Counted from the first letter of the stretch, positions 36,701 to 48,249 are shown. The stretch is DNA of 64,000 bases from Sphaerolaimus hirsutus (GCA_964036195.1 OZ038450.1:33373197-33437196), one strand, 5' to 3'. Program-made: numbers and translations. The notes: generated by a model not told the origin, from the sequence alone.

Positions 36701-39700
36701 AGTAATATTTCCATTATTATTATCAACTTTTTACTTGCTTTTCAATGGGATTATTAAAAAGTGAGAAGTTACCTATATGACGCGGGCACATACCGTACAT
36801 TACTATAACACCGCGTGAGTGTACACGGACTTGTATGTTTCATGGGCTTGTATGTTTCATGGGATCCTCCCGGATAGATGTGTAGCTAATTGCTCATACT
36901 GAGCGAAAGATAGCTAGGTATTTGTATAGGTATTTTTCAAATTTTTTGGTAGTTTTCAAATTTTTTGGGTAGTTTTCGAGAAAAAAATTTAAATAGTTTT
37001 CAAATTAAAAAAAAATTTTTTTTTCAAAACTTAATTGAACTCGGAACTCAACATCTTTATTACAGCTCAGACACACCGCAAGTCAATTTTCAATAGATTT
37101 AGAATGTTGAACTTAGAATACATATAAATAGCTAAAACGTTTTCAAATTTTCGAATCTGTTTTTGCCATCGTTACTCGTCACTAATATGGTCACTTAAAA
37201 TTCAGTTTCATCATTCAGTTTGTTCATGCCGTTTTACAATGCATACCCAATAAGACACATTGTCGTCACTTAAAAAACATGTTCACAGCTTTTGACAAAT
37301 ATCAACCACTTTGTCGTCCTGTCAGATTCTGCATGTGACGACAATCTGTGATCGTCACACTGTCGCAGCGTGAAAATCGAGTTTTTTCAGATTTGTCGGA
37401 AAGCTGTCGGAAGGCCCAACGGAATAAAAAAAATTCAACAGTCCATAACTATTTAATGACTAAGCCAATTGAACTGAAATTACACACCTAAGTATGATAT
37501 TTACTCAACCATTTTTACTCGTGAATATGGAACTTTATTCCGGAGTTATGGAACTTTAAAAAAAAGATTTGTCGTAGCCATGAAATCCGTGTAAATGCCG
37601 CATTATTGTTCAAAAACAAACCATGCAATTGAGCGCAGTTTCTGACTAATTTTCTAAGCTCTCACTTCTAACGATGGCAAAAAAAGATTCGAAAATTCGA
37701 AAACATTTTCGAATTTTCGAATTTTTTTGGAATTTTCGAATTTTTATTTCGCCCCTAGAAAAAACACTTAAAAATCGATTTATTTTTCAAAAAATTCGAA
37801 AATTCAAAAATTCAAAAATAGTTTTCGAATTTTTTAGGGAATTCAAGGCAACAAAACAGCATATTAAGTTCAACGTGCTAAATAAATCAACAATTGATAC
37901 GCGGCGCGTATGGAAAAGCGAAACGTAAAAAAACAACGTTGAAATGTCATCCACGGCAGAAGGGGCGGACTTCGAAGTTCGACACATCCGTTTTTTATAT
38001 TGTATTTTCTCGAAATATCCCCCCCTCGAAATACCCACCTCAAAATTTACACTATTAATTTAAAAAAACCCTCGAAATACCACCCCCCCCCCCAATTTGG
38101 TGTATCGTGAACGTAATGCAGTTTGTGATCTGGTAAACACAGAACACACGTTACCTAAACACAATGACGATGTTGTGTAGAACAGGGTTTGTACCATCTA
38201 CGTACTTATATAAGTATATAGAGTCTTATAAAAGGCAGTTTTTGTTGTGACATCTGTGTTATCTACAAACAACAATTTAGTACTGGGATATTGGAAAATT
38301 TCTGGCAGAATAATACACCCCCCTCGAAATACCCACCCTCGTTTAACCCCCCCCCCAAGTTTCCACTCTGAAAAAATAATACGGTATTTAAAGCCAAGCC
38401 AATTTTGTATTTTATGCTGATATTTTATTTGACGCCAATTTTTTAATTGTTGTTTTTATTGCATTCGCTCTGTTTGTGAATTAAATGTATCAATGAGTGA
38501 ATTAAATGAAGAAGCATGACACTGGTTTGCATCACTCACTGGTTTGTGGTTTCCACCATTTTTAATGCTAATTTATGGTTAAAATAAGGTAATAACAACT
38601 GAGCAGAACATGAAGACAGTCCAAATTCTGTGTTTAAAGCTTAAGATTCAATATTTTTCCAAAAAGATTCAAAAATTATTTGAAAAAATTCGAAAACTAG
38701 CCAAAAAAATTCGAAAATTGCCAAAAAAGATTTGAAAATTCGAAATTCGAAAATTAAATTCGAAATTCGAAAATTATTTTGAAGAAAAATTCGAAAATTC
38801 GAAAATTCATTTCAGAAAAAACACTTAAAAATTTAAATACTTTTTTTTCAACTGTTTGCCATCGTTACTCACTTCAAAACTGAGAATTTGGTGCCATTTT
38901 CAATAGTTCAGCTGTGATTTTCAGTGAGAAACAAAAGTCTGATAAAGTTTGTTTGTATGGGCCAATTAATCTCAAAAACTATCCTTATAAATATCCAAAA
39001 TATTATATTGATAGATAATGTCAAGGAAAAGTTATGAATTTTTGAAAAACAGCCTGAAAAATGATGAATTTTGACTTTGATCAATTTTTTAAGTAGGAAG
39101 ATGACATTTCCAGATATATGTATGGAAGAAAATTTTCAGTTTCTATGTCTGTAGATTCCAAATACATGATAAAAATGTGGTCAGAATTTTGGAACATAAA
39201 AGTTGCATTTTTGTATGACAGCACCCTTCCAAATTATGTTTACTAAAAATTGGGGATATACAAATGAAAGACCATGAAAAAATAACCTAAGTTTACGATG
39301 AAAACTTTTTTCATAAAACGTCATCTGAGTCTTCGGAGTGGGATTGTCTGTGATAGCGAAATGGGTGTTGGGCTGTTTCAAACTGTTGTGGAAAAAAAGT
39401 GCAGGCATAGTTTTTGATTTTATTTTTTTGAAATCAACTATGCAATTGAGCACAGTTTTTGTGTAATTTGCTAAGCTCTCACTTCAAAACTGAAAATTTG
39501 GTGCCATTTACAAAATTTCAGTCGTGATTTTCAGTGAGAAACAAAAGTCTGATAAAGTTTGTTTGTATGGGCTAATTAATCTCCAAAACTATCTTAATAA
39601 AAATCCAAAACATTATTTTGATAGATTATGTCAAGCAAAAGTTATGAATTTTCAAAAAACAGCTTGAAAAATGATGACTTTTGACTTTGATCAATTTTTT

Positions 39701-40764
39701 CAGTTGGAAAATGACATTTCCGGCTATATGTATGGGAGAATATTTTTAGTTTCTATATATTTTGATTCCAAATCCACGATAAAAAACGCCAAAAAAATTG
39801 TTGTGACAAGGAGGGAATGGGCATGTTTGGTTCTTAAGCGGGAATTAGAGCTCAGCGTCGATTCGACGTGAAATGATGACGTGAAATGACGTCGTGAATT
39901 TTTCAATTCGCTCTAGTTGTGGCTGATAACACTCCGTATTGGACACGATTAAGGTATTGATTCATATATTATCCTTAGAAAATTGTAGACCCGTAGCATG
40001 ATCCACACTTGTGTAATTATTTTCACGACGTCATTTCACGTCATCATTTCACGTCGAATCGACGCTGAGCTCTAATTCCCGCTTTAGGCAAAGCGAGTGT
40101 TAATACATGACTTAAGAAGGCTTGAGCACTGAGCACTATGCACCTGCACTGGGCACTTTGCGCACACTGGTCGGCTTGCGGAAGAGCACCTGGTTGGCGG
40201 CGCCCAAGTCGGGCAGGGCGGGCAGGCGCTCCCTCCGTCTGTCCAAGGCGCGCATGTCCGGCCTGTTCCTGCTCGTCTGCCGCTCTGCCCGCTGCAACGT
40301 TGCCACCTTCAAGCTTCACTCACACTAACTACAACATATTATGAACGTGACTTAATTCGTCAAAATAGGGTTACATACAATTTGTAGCGTTAAGGTACAA
40401 CTCTCAGACCCTGTCAAATGCCCTGAAAAATGGCAAATGAGATGCAAAAGTGTCAAAAGTCATGTAAAATTCACTGTAAAATGGCAAAACGTTTATCATT
40501 TTCCAGGGCATTTTCCATGACATCACTCGCTGTTTCGCTCCATCGCTGTTTAAAATAAAATTTTTAAACCTTTTCCACACAAACCTTCATTTCCATTTTT
40601 CCATCTTCTCCACTTTCTGTCTCGTCTTCTGCACTTTGGTCATTATGCAATCCGTCCACTGCTTCTTGGTCCCTTCTAAATCGAGTATCAGCCGCTGTGA
40701 CCAAATGCAACGTGCCCAACATGCACAGGAGCGCCATCGCGCAGCTCAACTTGTCCAACGGCAT
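30566..40764 (-). CDS. Secreted short-chain collagen A, complete gene model
   Basis: Ten exons in gene order: 40764-40585, 40291-40157, 34531-34381, 34305-34261, 33852-33745, 33549-33433, 32867-32688, 32249-32205, 31946-31857, 30753-30566. They total 1239 nt, 412 residues, with every junction in phase. The N-terminus has a signal-peptide-like or membrane-anchor segment ([20 protein letters not shown]) followed by a possible RFRR processing site. Then come an acidic and basic linker and a heptad-rich segment ([20 protein letters not shown]). About 190 residues of unbroken Gly-X-Y follow, with most exons split inside Gly codons (G|GN) as in animal collagens. The C-terminal domain of about 60 residues ([17 protein letters not shown]...ACCR) is Cys-containing, and is shared with the paralogue at 50495. 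It probably forms a trimeric extracellular matrix protein. I cannot assign it to a named collagen type. Confidence 0.82.
31857..31946 (-). CDS. Collagen A exon 9 (90 bp)
   Basis: [20 protein letters not shown] and on to GIPGLPG; acceptor CAAAATCGCAG, donor CCAG|GTTGGC. Confidence 0.86.
32205..32249 (-). CDS. Collagen A exon 8 (45 bp)
   Basis: [16 protein letters not shown] across the junctions; acceptor CACTTTACAG, donor CCAG|GTAAAA. Confidence 0.86.
32688..32867 (-). CDS. Collagen A exon 7 (180 bp)
   Basis: [20 protein letters not shown] and on to GPAGPVG. Acceptor CCCCCCCACAG, donor GTTG|GTGCGT. Confidence 0.88.
32921..33080. mobile_element. Diverged family-1-like fold-back element inside collagen intron
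   Basis: Begins ACCCTGTAAAGTGCCATGTG and ends TTTGCATTTTACAGGGTGTT. It lies wholly inside the intron 32868-33432 and does not supply its splice sites. Confidence 0.6.
33433..33549 (-). CDS. Collagen A exon 6 (117 bp)
   Basis: [20 protein letters not shown] and on to GDPGLPG. Acceptor GACTGCCCCCAG is element-derived; donor CCTG|GTGAGT. Confidence 0.9.
33550..33744 (-). mobile_element. Complete introner: 187 bp element plus 8 bp TSD forms a collagen intron
   Basis: The element is 33556-33742. ACCTGGGG flanks it at 33548-33555 and 33743-33750, so the target in the gene direction is CCCCAGGT. The intron starts at the GT of one copy and ends at the AG of the other, so splicing restores the target exactly. 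The inverted ends share TCCCAAGCCCTGTAAAGTGT. The interior carries further mirrored GTCAAATGCAAAGTAAAG words, giving a long hairpin. It sits precisely between two Gly-X-Y exons. Confidence 0.88.
33745..33852 (-). CDS. Collagen A exon 5 (108 bp)
   Basis: [20 protein letters not shown] and on to GYPGAPG. Acceptor CCCCAACCAG. Donor GCCCCAG|GTGCCAATCCC is made of the element target duplication. Confidence 0.9.
34261..34305 (-). CDS. Collagen A exon 4 (45 bp)
   Basis: [16 protein letters not shown] across the junctions; acceptor CTGTTTGCAG, donor CCAG|GTAAAT. A 45-bp Gly-X-Y exon is a typical collagen size. Confidence 0.88.
34381..34531 (-). CDS. Collagen A exon 3 (coiled coil into Gly-X-Y)
   Basis: The acceptor is the introner-type end GGAATTGGCCCCAG. 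Encodes [20 protein letters not shown] and on, then [15 protein letters not shown]. Donor CCCG|GTATGT, phase 1. Confidence 0.82.
34787..34850. repeat. short hairpin
   Basis: GTAGTTGATTGAACTT and AAGTTCAATCAACTAC are inverted copies around ACCATAAAG, in a collagen A intron. Confidence 0.65.
35143..35955. mobile_element. hAT-like MITE, CAGAGTTGTT ends, perfect TSD
   Basis: ATGGACTG at 35135-35142 and 35956-35963. A CCGTATT-type fragment (about 35338-35750) is nested inside. Confidence 0.82.
35984..36240. mobile_element. CAGGGTTGG-type element, partial, with TTTTACAAAAA tandem
   Basis: Begins CATGGTTGGTTTTAGTAAAA. At 36120-36205 the 11-mer TTTTACAAAAA is repeated about seven times. Confidence 0.6.
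37669..38867. mobile_element. hAT-like MITE, TAACGATGGCAAA ends, TSD confirmed by empty site
   Basis: CTCACTTC flanks at 37661-37668 and 38868-38875. The second unit of a surrounding tandem duplication (about 39475) reads AGCTCTCACTTCAAAACTG without the element. A CCGTATT-type MITE (38000-38386) is nested inside. Interior of TTCGAAAATTCGAAA words. Confidence 0.85.
38868..39840. repeat. tandem duplication, unit about 600 bp
   Basis: CAGTGAGAAACAAAAGTCTG and neighbouring sequence occur at about 38921 and 39530, with the same flanking words (GGTGCCATTT, AGTTATGAATTTT). Moderately diverged. Confidence 0.72.
39838..40085. mobile_element. half-deleted copy of the AGCGGGAATTAGAG palindrome
   Basis: Both ends (AGCGGGAATTAGAGCTCAGC and GCTGAGCTCTAATTCCCGCT) are present but most of one arm is missing. 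Confidence 0.75.
40157..40291 (-). CDS. Collagen A exon 2 (basic linker)
   Basis: Acceptor AACGTTGCAG. The frame has strong third-position G/C bias and encodes [20 protein letters not shown] and on to PTSVRK. Donor AAA|GTGCCC keeps phase 0 to the next exon. A donor slightly further on (GCAG|GTGCAT) would break the frame. Confidence 0.58.
40585..40764 (-). CDS. Collagen A exon 1 (signal peptide)
   Basis: ATG at 40764; hydrophobic core [20 protein letters not shown], then an acidic segment. Donor ATGAAG|GTTTGT chosen for its +5 G. An alternative donor 15 bp on (GAAAAG|GTTTAA, 40570) is also phase 0. Confidence 0.72.
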
Positions 40765-41738
40765 TGTTAATTGTGAGATTCTAGTAAATCGCTAGCACAT
40801 TATACCTTCTAAATTGCTAGTGATGACAAAGTGTATGATGGCAAAGTTTTCTTTGAAAAATAGAGCATTTGGGCTGACTATTGGCACATTAGGTTAGGTG
40901 CATTAGTGTAGGCAAAAACTAACGCAGTAACTAAAGGTACATACCTACATACATAGCTTTAGATATGCCCCACTTAATAGTCCTTGTTTTTAAGATTACA
41001 GTTTGTGAGGTCCTTTTCTGCCTTTTTACTTAGATGTATTGAAAAATAAAAAACTGTTTATAAGTGTCACAATGCAATCAAAGTTATCACACTCAAAATA
41101 AATCTAGTAATGACAAAAGTAAATAGTGTACAACAGGATGTGAACATCAAAAGTCGTTGTTTTAAACCCTTTTTTGACAATGGAGTCATACACTAATGAA
41201 AAATTGTAAGTTCAAAATCATGAACTGCATTCTTGTTCGTGTGGCCAGCAAAAGAAGGCCCAATTAATGCAAAAGTTGTTGTTATGCTGTTGTAATGCTA
41301 AATCTTTTAAAATGGCCAGTTGCAACTTCATTAAACTGCACATTTGAGACTAGATGAAGATCATAACTGTTGCAACTGCATTTCTGCAATCAACCCACAG
41401 AAAAGAATACATTTTGAGATGTGACTGTCATCACTCTATTCAAATGCATGCAAAGCTGGGTATATTTCAGTATGTGTAAAATAATTGCATGCACTTCACA
41501 CAATGAGGAAAATCTGTCTTAACAGTTTTGTGTCATTATCTGCAAGTTTGTAAAAACTATAAATAGTTGTAAATGGATTATGTAAAAAGATAAATACATG
41601 GCTGTACTTTGATGTGATTGCATGTATTCATAACTTTGAACATTCTACTTAATGACATTGTTAGTTTAAATTGTAATAGGTATGCATAACATGGGTGTCA
41701 TTTTTTGCATGCGCTTGGTTTGAAGTTAACGGGTATTC

Positions 41739-42036
41739 CGTATTTCGAGGGGGGGGGGTATTTTTTCCCCAGCTCAAAGACACCTGGAGGCAGTCCCAAG
41801 CCCTGTAAAGTGTAAAGTAAAGTGTCAAATGTAAAGTCAAATGCAAAGTCAAGTGTCAATCAAAACAAAAAAGAAAAGATTTTATTACTGAACTTTGCAT
41901 GAAAATTGACACTTTACTTTGCATTTGACTTTACATTTGACACTTTACTTTACACTTTACAGGGCTTGGGATTGGCACCTGGGGGTATTTCGAGGGGGGG
42001 TTAATTCAAGGGGAGGGGTAAGTCGAGGAAATACGG
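41739..42036. mobile_element. CCGTATT-type MITE hosting a family-1 element
   Basis: CCGTATTTCGAGG at the left and TCGAGGAAATACGG at the right, split by the element at 41790-41976. Confidence 0.65.
41790..41976. mobile_element. Family-1 element, non-intronic copy
   Basis: Also 187 bp, with the same ends as the collagen introner. Flanked by ACCTGGAG (41782-41789) and ACCTGGGG (41977-41984). It has inserted into a CCGTATT-type MITE whose uninterrupted relatives read CCCCTGGGGG here, so it is a transposition event outside any gene. Confidence 0.82.
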
Positions 42037-43168
42037 TGAATGTATAAATAATCAGTTTTTGCCTGTTGCTGCTCAATGACGGTTTATATTTCAGTAAATG
42101 TATCCGCTCTACGAGTCAGGTGAGATGTTTTGGCACTGAAGTGAGAAATTATTAGTACATTTTTCAATTGGAAACTTTGCCATCAATCATTAAGACACTT
42201 TTGAACACCTGTACTCAGAAATTACAACATGTTTATATTCGTTGTCTGGTACCAATTCTGCAAGCGGAAATGTGACAAGAAAGTGGAAAGTAAAGTAAAG
42301 CAACGTCAAGTGATAAGTCAAGTGAAAGTATCATTGACAGATTTCTAAGTAATCCAGTGAAAAGTGACATGTTACCTTATTATGGATAGTAAATTTCCAA
42401 CAGTGGCAGTGCCGCACCCTGTAAAGTATAAGTCAAGCGTCAAATGTTATGTCAATTCGAAATAGCAGGATTTTATTACTGAACATTTGACATTTTTCAT
42501 GACCTTTGACAAATTTGTGTGACATTTTACATGACATTTGACACTTAAATTTACAATTTACTGGGTACTTGTCAATTCTGAAATTCAGTTCGCCAGCACT
42601 AAATTTCACACCTAAAATGCAGATTGGCGCCAAAATTCTGTAAGGCAATTTTCTTTGATCGATCGCTGCGGCGCCAATAACGATGACAAACCCTCTGAAG
42701 AGAAGTGTCAAATTTTTAAGTGTTATTTTCGGAAATGCGTTTGAATTTTTCCAAAAATGTTTTCAAATTTCAATTGAGTTTCTGAATTTTTGGATTTTTT
42801 TAAAGAATCGATCTTAACTGTTTTTCTGACCGTAAAATAACAATTCAAAATATCTTTAAAAAATTCGAAAATCTTTCGAATTTCAATTTGCCATCGTTAA
42901 TAACCAGCCGCTCAATTGCCGAAATGCTCTGTCTACTCTGTCTCGCCCTAACTGTGCTTTTCTTATTTTACCTTTTCTAGGGGCTATAATATTTCATCAT
43001 ACCCGCAAATGTACGGTGCTTTGCGTTAGACTGGCGCTGGTGCGAAATGCAAATAGTAGTGGTAGAATGGCGCCAGCGCCAGCGCCACAGAGAGATTTCG
43101 GCGTTCGGCTGACAAAAATATTTAGCTTTGCATGCATATTAAACCGAAACACTTGAAATAGAATTTTG
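42037..43168. other. intergenic repeats, mostly partial elements
   Basis: Holds a half family-2-like end near 42247 (GGTACCAATTCTGCAAG), a diverged family-1-like fold-back at about 42410-42565 (ACCCTGTAAAGTATAAG ... ATTTACTGGGT), and a TTGCCATCGTTAATAA end of the TAACGATGG family near 42888. No gene. Confidence 0.4.
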
Positions 43169-43671
43169 CAGAGTGGCTAAAAGTACCGAACTTTTTTCAA
43201 AGTATACGTAAACGTAAAGTATTTAATTTTTTACTCATCCACTGACTACAGAAAGAGAAGAGAAATTTCTACTTTTACTCGCGAGTAAAAGTATTTTTAG
43301 TCCTGGAAAACATCAACGTGAGTATTTTTGATAATGTTCACCCCAATTTTCACTCAAAATCAATAATTTTCATAGCTTTTCACCTGTTTTTCAGAAAATT
43401 TTGGCTACATATGGGATTAAAAACTCGTTTTCAACTATTTCTCCCTATTTTGAGTCTTTTTTCTTACTATATCCCTTTTATCCCTTTGAACAGTGTATAT
43501 AAAAGACTTCGTTTTGATCTGAAATACGTTTTTTGTACTTGAGTACTTTCAAAAAGTATACGTAAATGCGAGTACCGGAACCTTTTCTGAGGAAGCATCA
43601 ATGTATTTACTCTGTACTCGATCGAGTGTAAGTATTTTTCGAGTAAAAGTAAATACGTTTTAACAACTATG
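43169..43671. mobile_element. hAT-like MITE, CAGAGT..ACTATG ends, perfect TSD
   Basis: GAATTTTG at 43161-43168 and 43672-43679. The interior is of GAGTAAAAGTA / TACTTTTACTC words. Confidence 0.8.
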
Positions 43672-43995
43672 GAATTTTGAGACAAATCTTGAAATTTTAA
43701 TTTTTAATTCTTGTTGTCGCATTTTCCTTCAGCGTGTGTCGTCTTTTTAAATCACAACTTTTTTTTAGTTTGAAAAACGATCACCAACCAAAGCGCTGGA
43801 TCAGATGGCTCGATCACTTCGAAGCATCATTTGGCGCTAGCGCCAGGCAAAATAATATTTCTGCCATCGCTAATTTTTATGGGTTCAAAATTTCTGTTTT
43901 GACACCTAGCGTAAAAACGACAACAGTTGCTTTGAAAACTTGAAGCCTTAGCTGAGTGAAACTTTCTTCTTGTACTATTATTGTGACGTTTTATG

Positions 43996-44698
43996 TACCG
44001 TATTTCCTCGAAATACCCCCCGCCCCCCTCGAAATACCCCCCCCTCGAAATACCCCCCTCAAAATGGACACTATGAACTTATAAACCCCCCCCCCTCGAA
44101 ATACCCCCCCCAAATTTAGTGTATAGAGAACGTAAATGACAAAGGCTGCGGTTTGTCATCTGGGTAATGCAAAACACACGTTAAAAACGATGACTCTGTT
44201 ATACTCGGCGTACATGATACTCTGCCCTCGCACTCATTTATGTCTCACGTTGGAAGCGTGCCAATGACGATAAAGCATGCGATTTTTGTATAAATAAATC
44301 AAGAAATGATTATTGTCAATAAGTCAACGTATAGCGTGAACGGAGATGATTTTTTTCCAACTTTGTATGAAAATCGCATGCGTAAAAAATCGTTGGCACG
44401 CTTCCAGCAGGAACCACGCGTGCAGGGTGTAAAGTAACTGGAGTATATGTGAGAACAATGATTATACGTCTACACACTTATACAAGTCTTTAGAGTCTTA
44501 TAAACGGCGATTTTTGTTGCATTTTCGACGTCTGCGTACGTTTCAGACGACAATTTAGTACTTGGTTTTCAAAAAATTTCTGGCGAAATAATAAACCCCC
44601 CCCCCCTCGAAATACCCCCCCCCCCTCGTTTAACCCCCCCTCAAAATTCTCACTCTGAAACAATAAACCCCCCGGGGGTATTTCGAGGAAATACGGTA
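43996..44698. mobile_element. CCGTATT-type MITE
   Basis: TACCGTATTTCCTCGAAATA to TCGAGGAAATACGGTA, 703 bp, the longest uninterrupted copy; a segment near 44190-44410 with GCGTGCCAATGACGATAAAG and its mirror may be a further nested element. Confidence 0.72.
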
Positions 44699-45649
44699 TG
44701 TGGTTTAGATAATTTACGTTTACGTTTGACTTTGACATTTTGGCCCGCCAAATGTCGCGTTTTTGTCAATTTTTTTTATTTTTTTTTTAATTCGAAGTTT
44801 GATCGGAACCGCCCAGAAATATGAGAAGCACTTTACTCTGAAATAAAATATAGAGAAATTTATAAAGTGTCACTTTTAGACAGACGCTGCTGAATGAATG
44901 CTAGTGAACCACTGTAATTAGGTAATATAAATGACGATTAGCATTGAAAAAAATCTCTGGGAGATTCATATTTAAAAAATCTCAGAAAATATAAGGTTTT
45001 CTGAGATTGATACTTTTTCCACGATTTTCCAGAGAGATTTAATTATATTTTTTTCTGATTGAGAAAATCTCTCTAAAAAGTGGGTATTTTTGAGAACTTT
45101 TGCCCCAATTTTTCTCAAAATCACCAATTTCTTAACTTAAACACATTTTTACCTTCATGTACCTTTTGCCTATTATCAGTTATTTTTAACTATTATGTAG
45201 GTACCTTTATGCCCATTTTGCTTATTTTCCCTTTGGCCATTTTAACGGTTTCCTCTTTTCTTTTTCTCTTCTATGGCTTGAAAAAACACAATATCGAGTT
45301 CTATTTGAAATACACTTTCTGTACTCAAGTACTTTGAAAACGTGTATGTAAACATGAGTACTGGTAGGGTTTAAACAGGATGAGCTTACCAGAAAAGAAG
45401 CATAAATTGGACATTAGAGGTTTATGTTCACATCTCATGGTGCAAAAACTTCACACATGCAGTACTGGTACTTTTTCAGAGCAAACATATACATATTTAG
45501 TCAGTACTCGAGTATACATATTTTTGGAGTTACCAAAATTTGGTGACAAAAGTCATCTGATAAATTATGTGGGGCACGTGAACATGGTGTATTCTATAAT
45601 GAGAAAAAATGTACCCAAATCATATTTTTGTTGATCATTCAGAAAGTAC

Positions 45650-48249
45650 CGTATTACTGTGAGTAAAAGTGGGTGTCCAAAAATTTTGAAATTCTAAAAA
45701 TTTCTAATGTAAATGTGTATACCGGTCATCTAGTGAATTTATGTAGAGGGTTGTTTACACTTCCGAGCTTACAGTAATCAAAACATTTCAGTTCTACTTC
45801 GACGTTGGGCGATTCGGTGGGCGGCGAACGTGGCGTTGACGTTTTTGGCGACGTTGCTGCGCTACACTGGCAACGTATATTTCTGTTTTTCCGGTGCCCC
45901 ATTGTGTTTTGTGTGTCCATTTGGCCGAGGAAAGGATTGGAGGTATTGAGGATCTGACACAAAGTTGACGCTGTGATGTAAATAGGTGTTTTTTTCAATT
46001 TTCTATATTTTTTATTTACTGGGAAGTGTTTTTAGAGTAAAAGAGTGTGACAAGTGAGATGGCAACAGTTTTTGTGGCAAGTTGACTAAAAGAATAATTT
46101 TTACCTGCAGTTTAGATTGCATATTAAAGTTTGATTTTTTTTTCCTCTAAGTAAAAAGGAGTGACACTGTTGTTACGTGTCGTATTGCGTGAATGGTCAG
46201 TGATGACTGAGGACACATAGGTTGATATTTGACTTTAACTTTCGCTGCAATTTTTGGGGATAAAAGCCGTGGCTATTGGTCTAGTATGCACTGTATATTT
46301 CCGCATTTCCGTTTGAGAGACAAAAAGTTGATTTGCAAGCGATTTTACAAAAGTACACTGGAATATAGTGGTGCGGTGATGATTGGTGTTGAGATGAGAG
46401 GTAATTAAAAGAATTGAGTCTAACTCGACAAACATGATTTCATGTTTAAATGCCTACTCCCTTGGCTTGCTGTGAGAGCAGCCCAGTCCGCCGATCTCAT
46501 CGAAACAAGCACCCATACAGTGACAAGTGTACTTATTTTTAGATTGAGCAGTTCGGTTATTTCGGGGTGTGGTTTTTGTGCAGTGTGTATGGGACCAAAA
46601 GTCATGGTTAACTAATTATAATTCTGGTAGCAGAATGAGTGGTGTAGCAGCGAAGGTGGTCATTTTCTGAAATTAAGTGTCTTCGGTGGTTAGTGGCTGT
46701 TGCGTTTCGGCATGTGGCAGTGGATTCACTTAAGTAATTGGTTCAGTTTTCACTTTCTAAGGTCATGCGATCTAAACATGCATTTAAGTTCTAAAAAGAT
46801 TGAAGTTGTCAAGTTTCTGGTTGCCAATCATTTGCATTCGTGTTTTGCGTCATACCAATTTCACATTTATTTCAACTTTAGGTTTGGTAGGGAATAGGTA
46901 AAACTAGATCATGTTAATTTTTGTCTGATTTTTTAGTTTTGCAACTTCGCTATTTTTTATCTACCTAATCCTAGATCGTTTTTGAGTATTTCCTTTTCCT
47001 AAACTGATAACTTGACATTCGGATATTTAGGAATTTATGCAAATTTCGTGATTGATCATTATTATACAAAGAGATGAAATAATAAGCCGCTTGTTTTTCC
47101 TGTTTTTTTCCCCAAATATTTTGATAAGTGTAAAGGTGATTTGATTTGAGTGCGTATTTTATCACTCTGATGGAATTTCCGCTTAGCGTCTTAAAAACGG
47201 TACCGTAATTTTATGTTTTCCTTGACAGTCGGTGTGAAAGTTAATTCCATTTGCCTTACCGGTATCCTAATTTCATCATGGATTATCCCCCTTACGACAT
47301 TTTGTCATTGTGCATTAATAATACGTGTGCGTCTTATGCTTTGGATATCAACGTTGTGTTCGTTTACTATACGCTCTTTTTGCTAATGGGATTGTTGTTC
47401 GCGTGCCTATTTGTTTCGCTTATCGCCGTGTGTTTTCCCGTTCGTGGAGGTGGTTTTGGATTTTCGGTAGAATTCGCTGAGTAATTTTTGAATCGCCCGC
47501 CATTTTTTCGCGCTAAAACTTGTTTTTACAGTATCTCCTGTGTTTTTCCTTTTCTTTCCATTCTTCTTGCATTCGTTCGTTTTCTATTTTTGTACTCGTT
47601 CCCATCCATTTTTGCGCCTGAATTCTCTGTGTTTTTGTGTGCCTTGATCGACATATCCTGTAAACCGACGCCGTGAATAATTTTAGGTATGCCCATTTTC
47701 AAATTCCGCGTGTCCGTCAAATCGGCTGTAAGCATGCTTCTCGTGGTATGTGGAAGTGTTGTCTGGACTTGGCTTATGTTGTTGCGTATAAAAGCGTACC
47801 GTAATTTAGAGTAGGGGTCGATTCAGTCGAATTGCTTCGGTTTTATTTCTTGGAGTAATTTCGAAGGTTTTGTGCCGCTGGTTAGAAACTCGCTCTCAGT
47901 GTGTTCCCTGTGTTCTATTTGAATGTGTGAATTCTGAGTCTAAAAATCGCCTAAAAATAAAAACTCCTCTAAAAACTTCGGACCCCTTGGTGTAAATTAG
48001 ACATTCAACTAATTTCTAGCGCGTTGATAAAAACGCCATTCGCTAAAAGCTAACATAATTGACGTAGCGTACACCTGTGAATTCACTCCGGTGGATTCAC
48101 CATTGTGCGTTGCGAATTAAATCGGTAGTTGTTTTTCCGTTGCCTTACTTTGACGCTCATCCAACGAGTAGGTGTGAGATCGGTAAAACTTGGCAGTGTG
48201 CCATAGTGGAATTTGGTTGAGTTAAAAAGCAGCCGGTGAAAATTCATGA
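45650..48249. other. low-repeat island without a secure gene
   Basis: This 2.6 kb lacks the MITE words that fill the rest. An acceptor-like AACATTTCAG at 45792 precedes GC-rich sequence to about 45960. The minus strand of that stretch has an ORF from 45998 (MKKTPIYITASTLCQILNTS...) that could be an exon with donor ACT|GTAAGC near 45770. Evidence is too thin to choose. Could hold promoter and 5' elements of collagen A or a non-coding RNA. Confidence 0.4.
47278..47484 (+). CDS. Small ORF with one hydrophobic segment, 68 aa, doubtful
   Basis: ATG at 47278 (TCATCATGG context) to TAA at 47482-47484. The sequence begins MDYPPYDILSLCINNTCASY and has a membrane-like stretch (VVFVYYTLFLLMGLLFACLF and on). 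It lies in the least repetitive part of the window. A second hydrophobic ORF without an ATG start (47488-47676) follows in another frame, so this may be a T-rich untranslated or non-coding stretch. No homologue recognised. Confidence 0.22.
   Translation: MDYPPYDILSLCINNTCASYALDINVVFVYYTLFLLMGLLFACLFVSLIAVCFPVRGGGFGFSVEFAE

Noticed and set aside
40044..40319. 91-aa ORF opposite frame to collagen A exon 2
   Set aside because: The neighbouring frame has the G/C third-position bias and both splice phases; this one would also cross the predicted donor.
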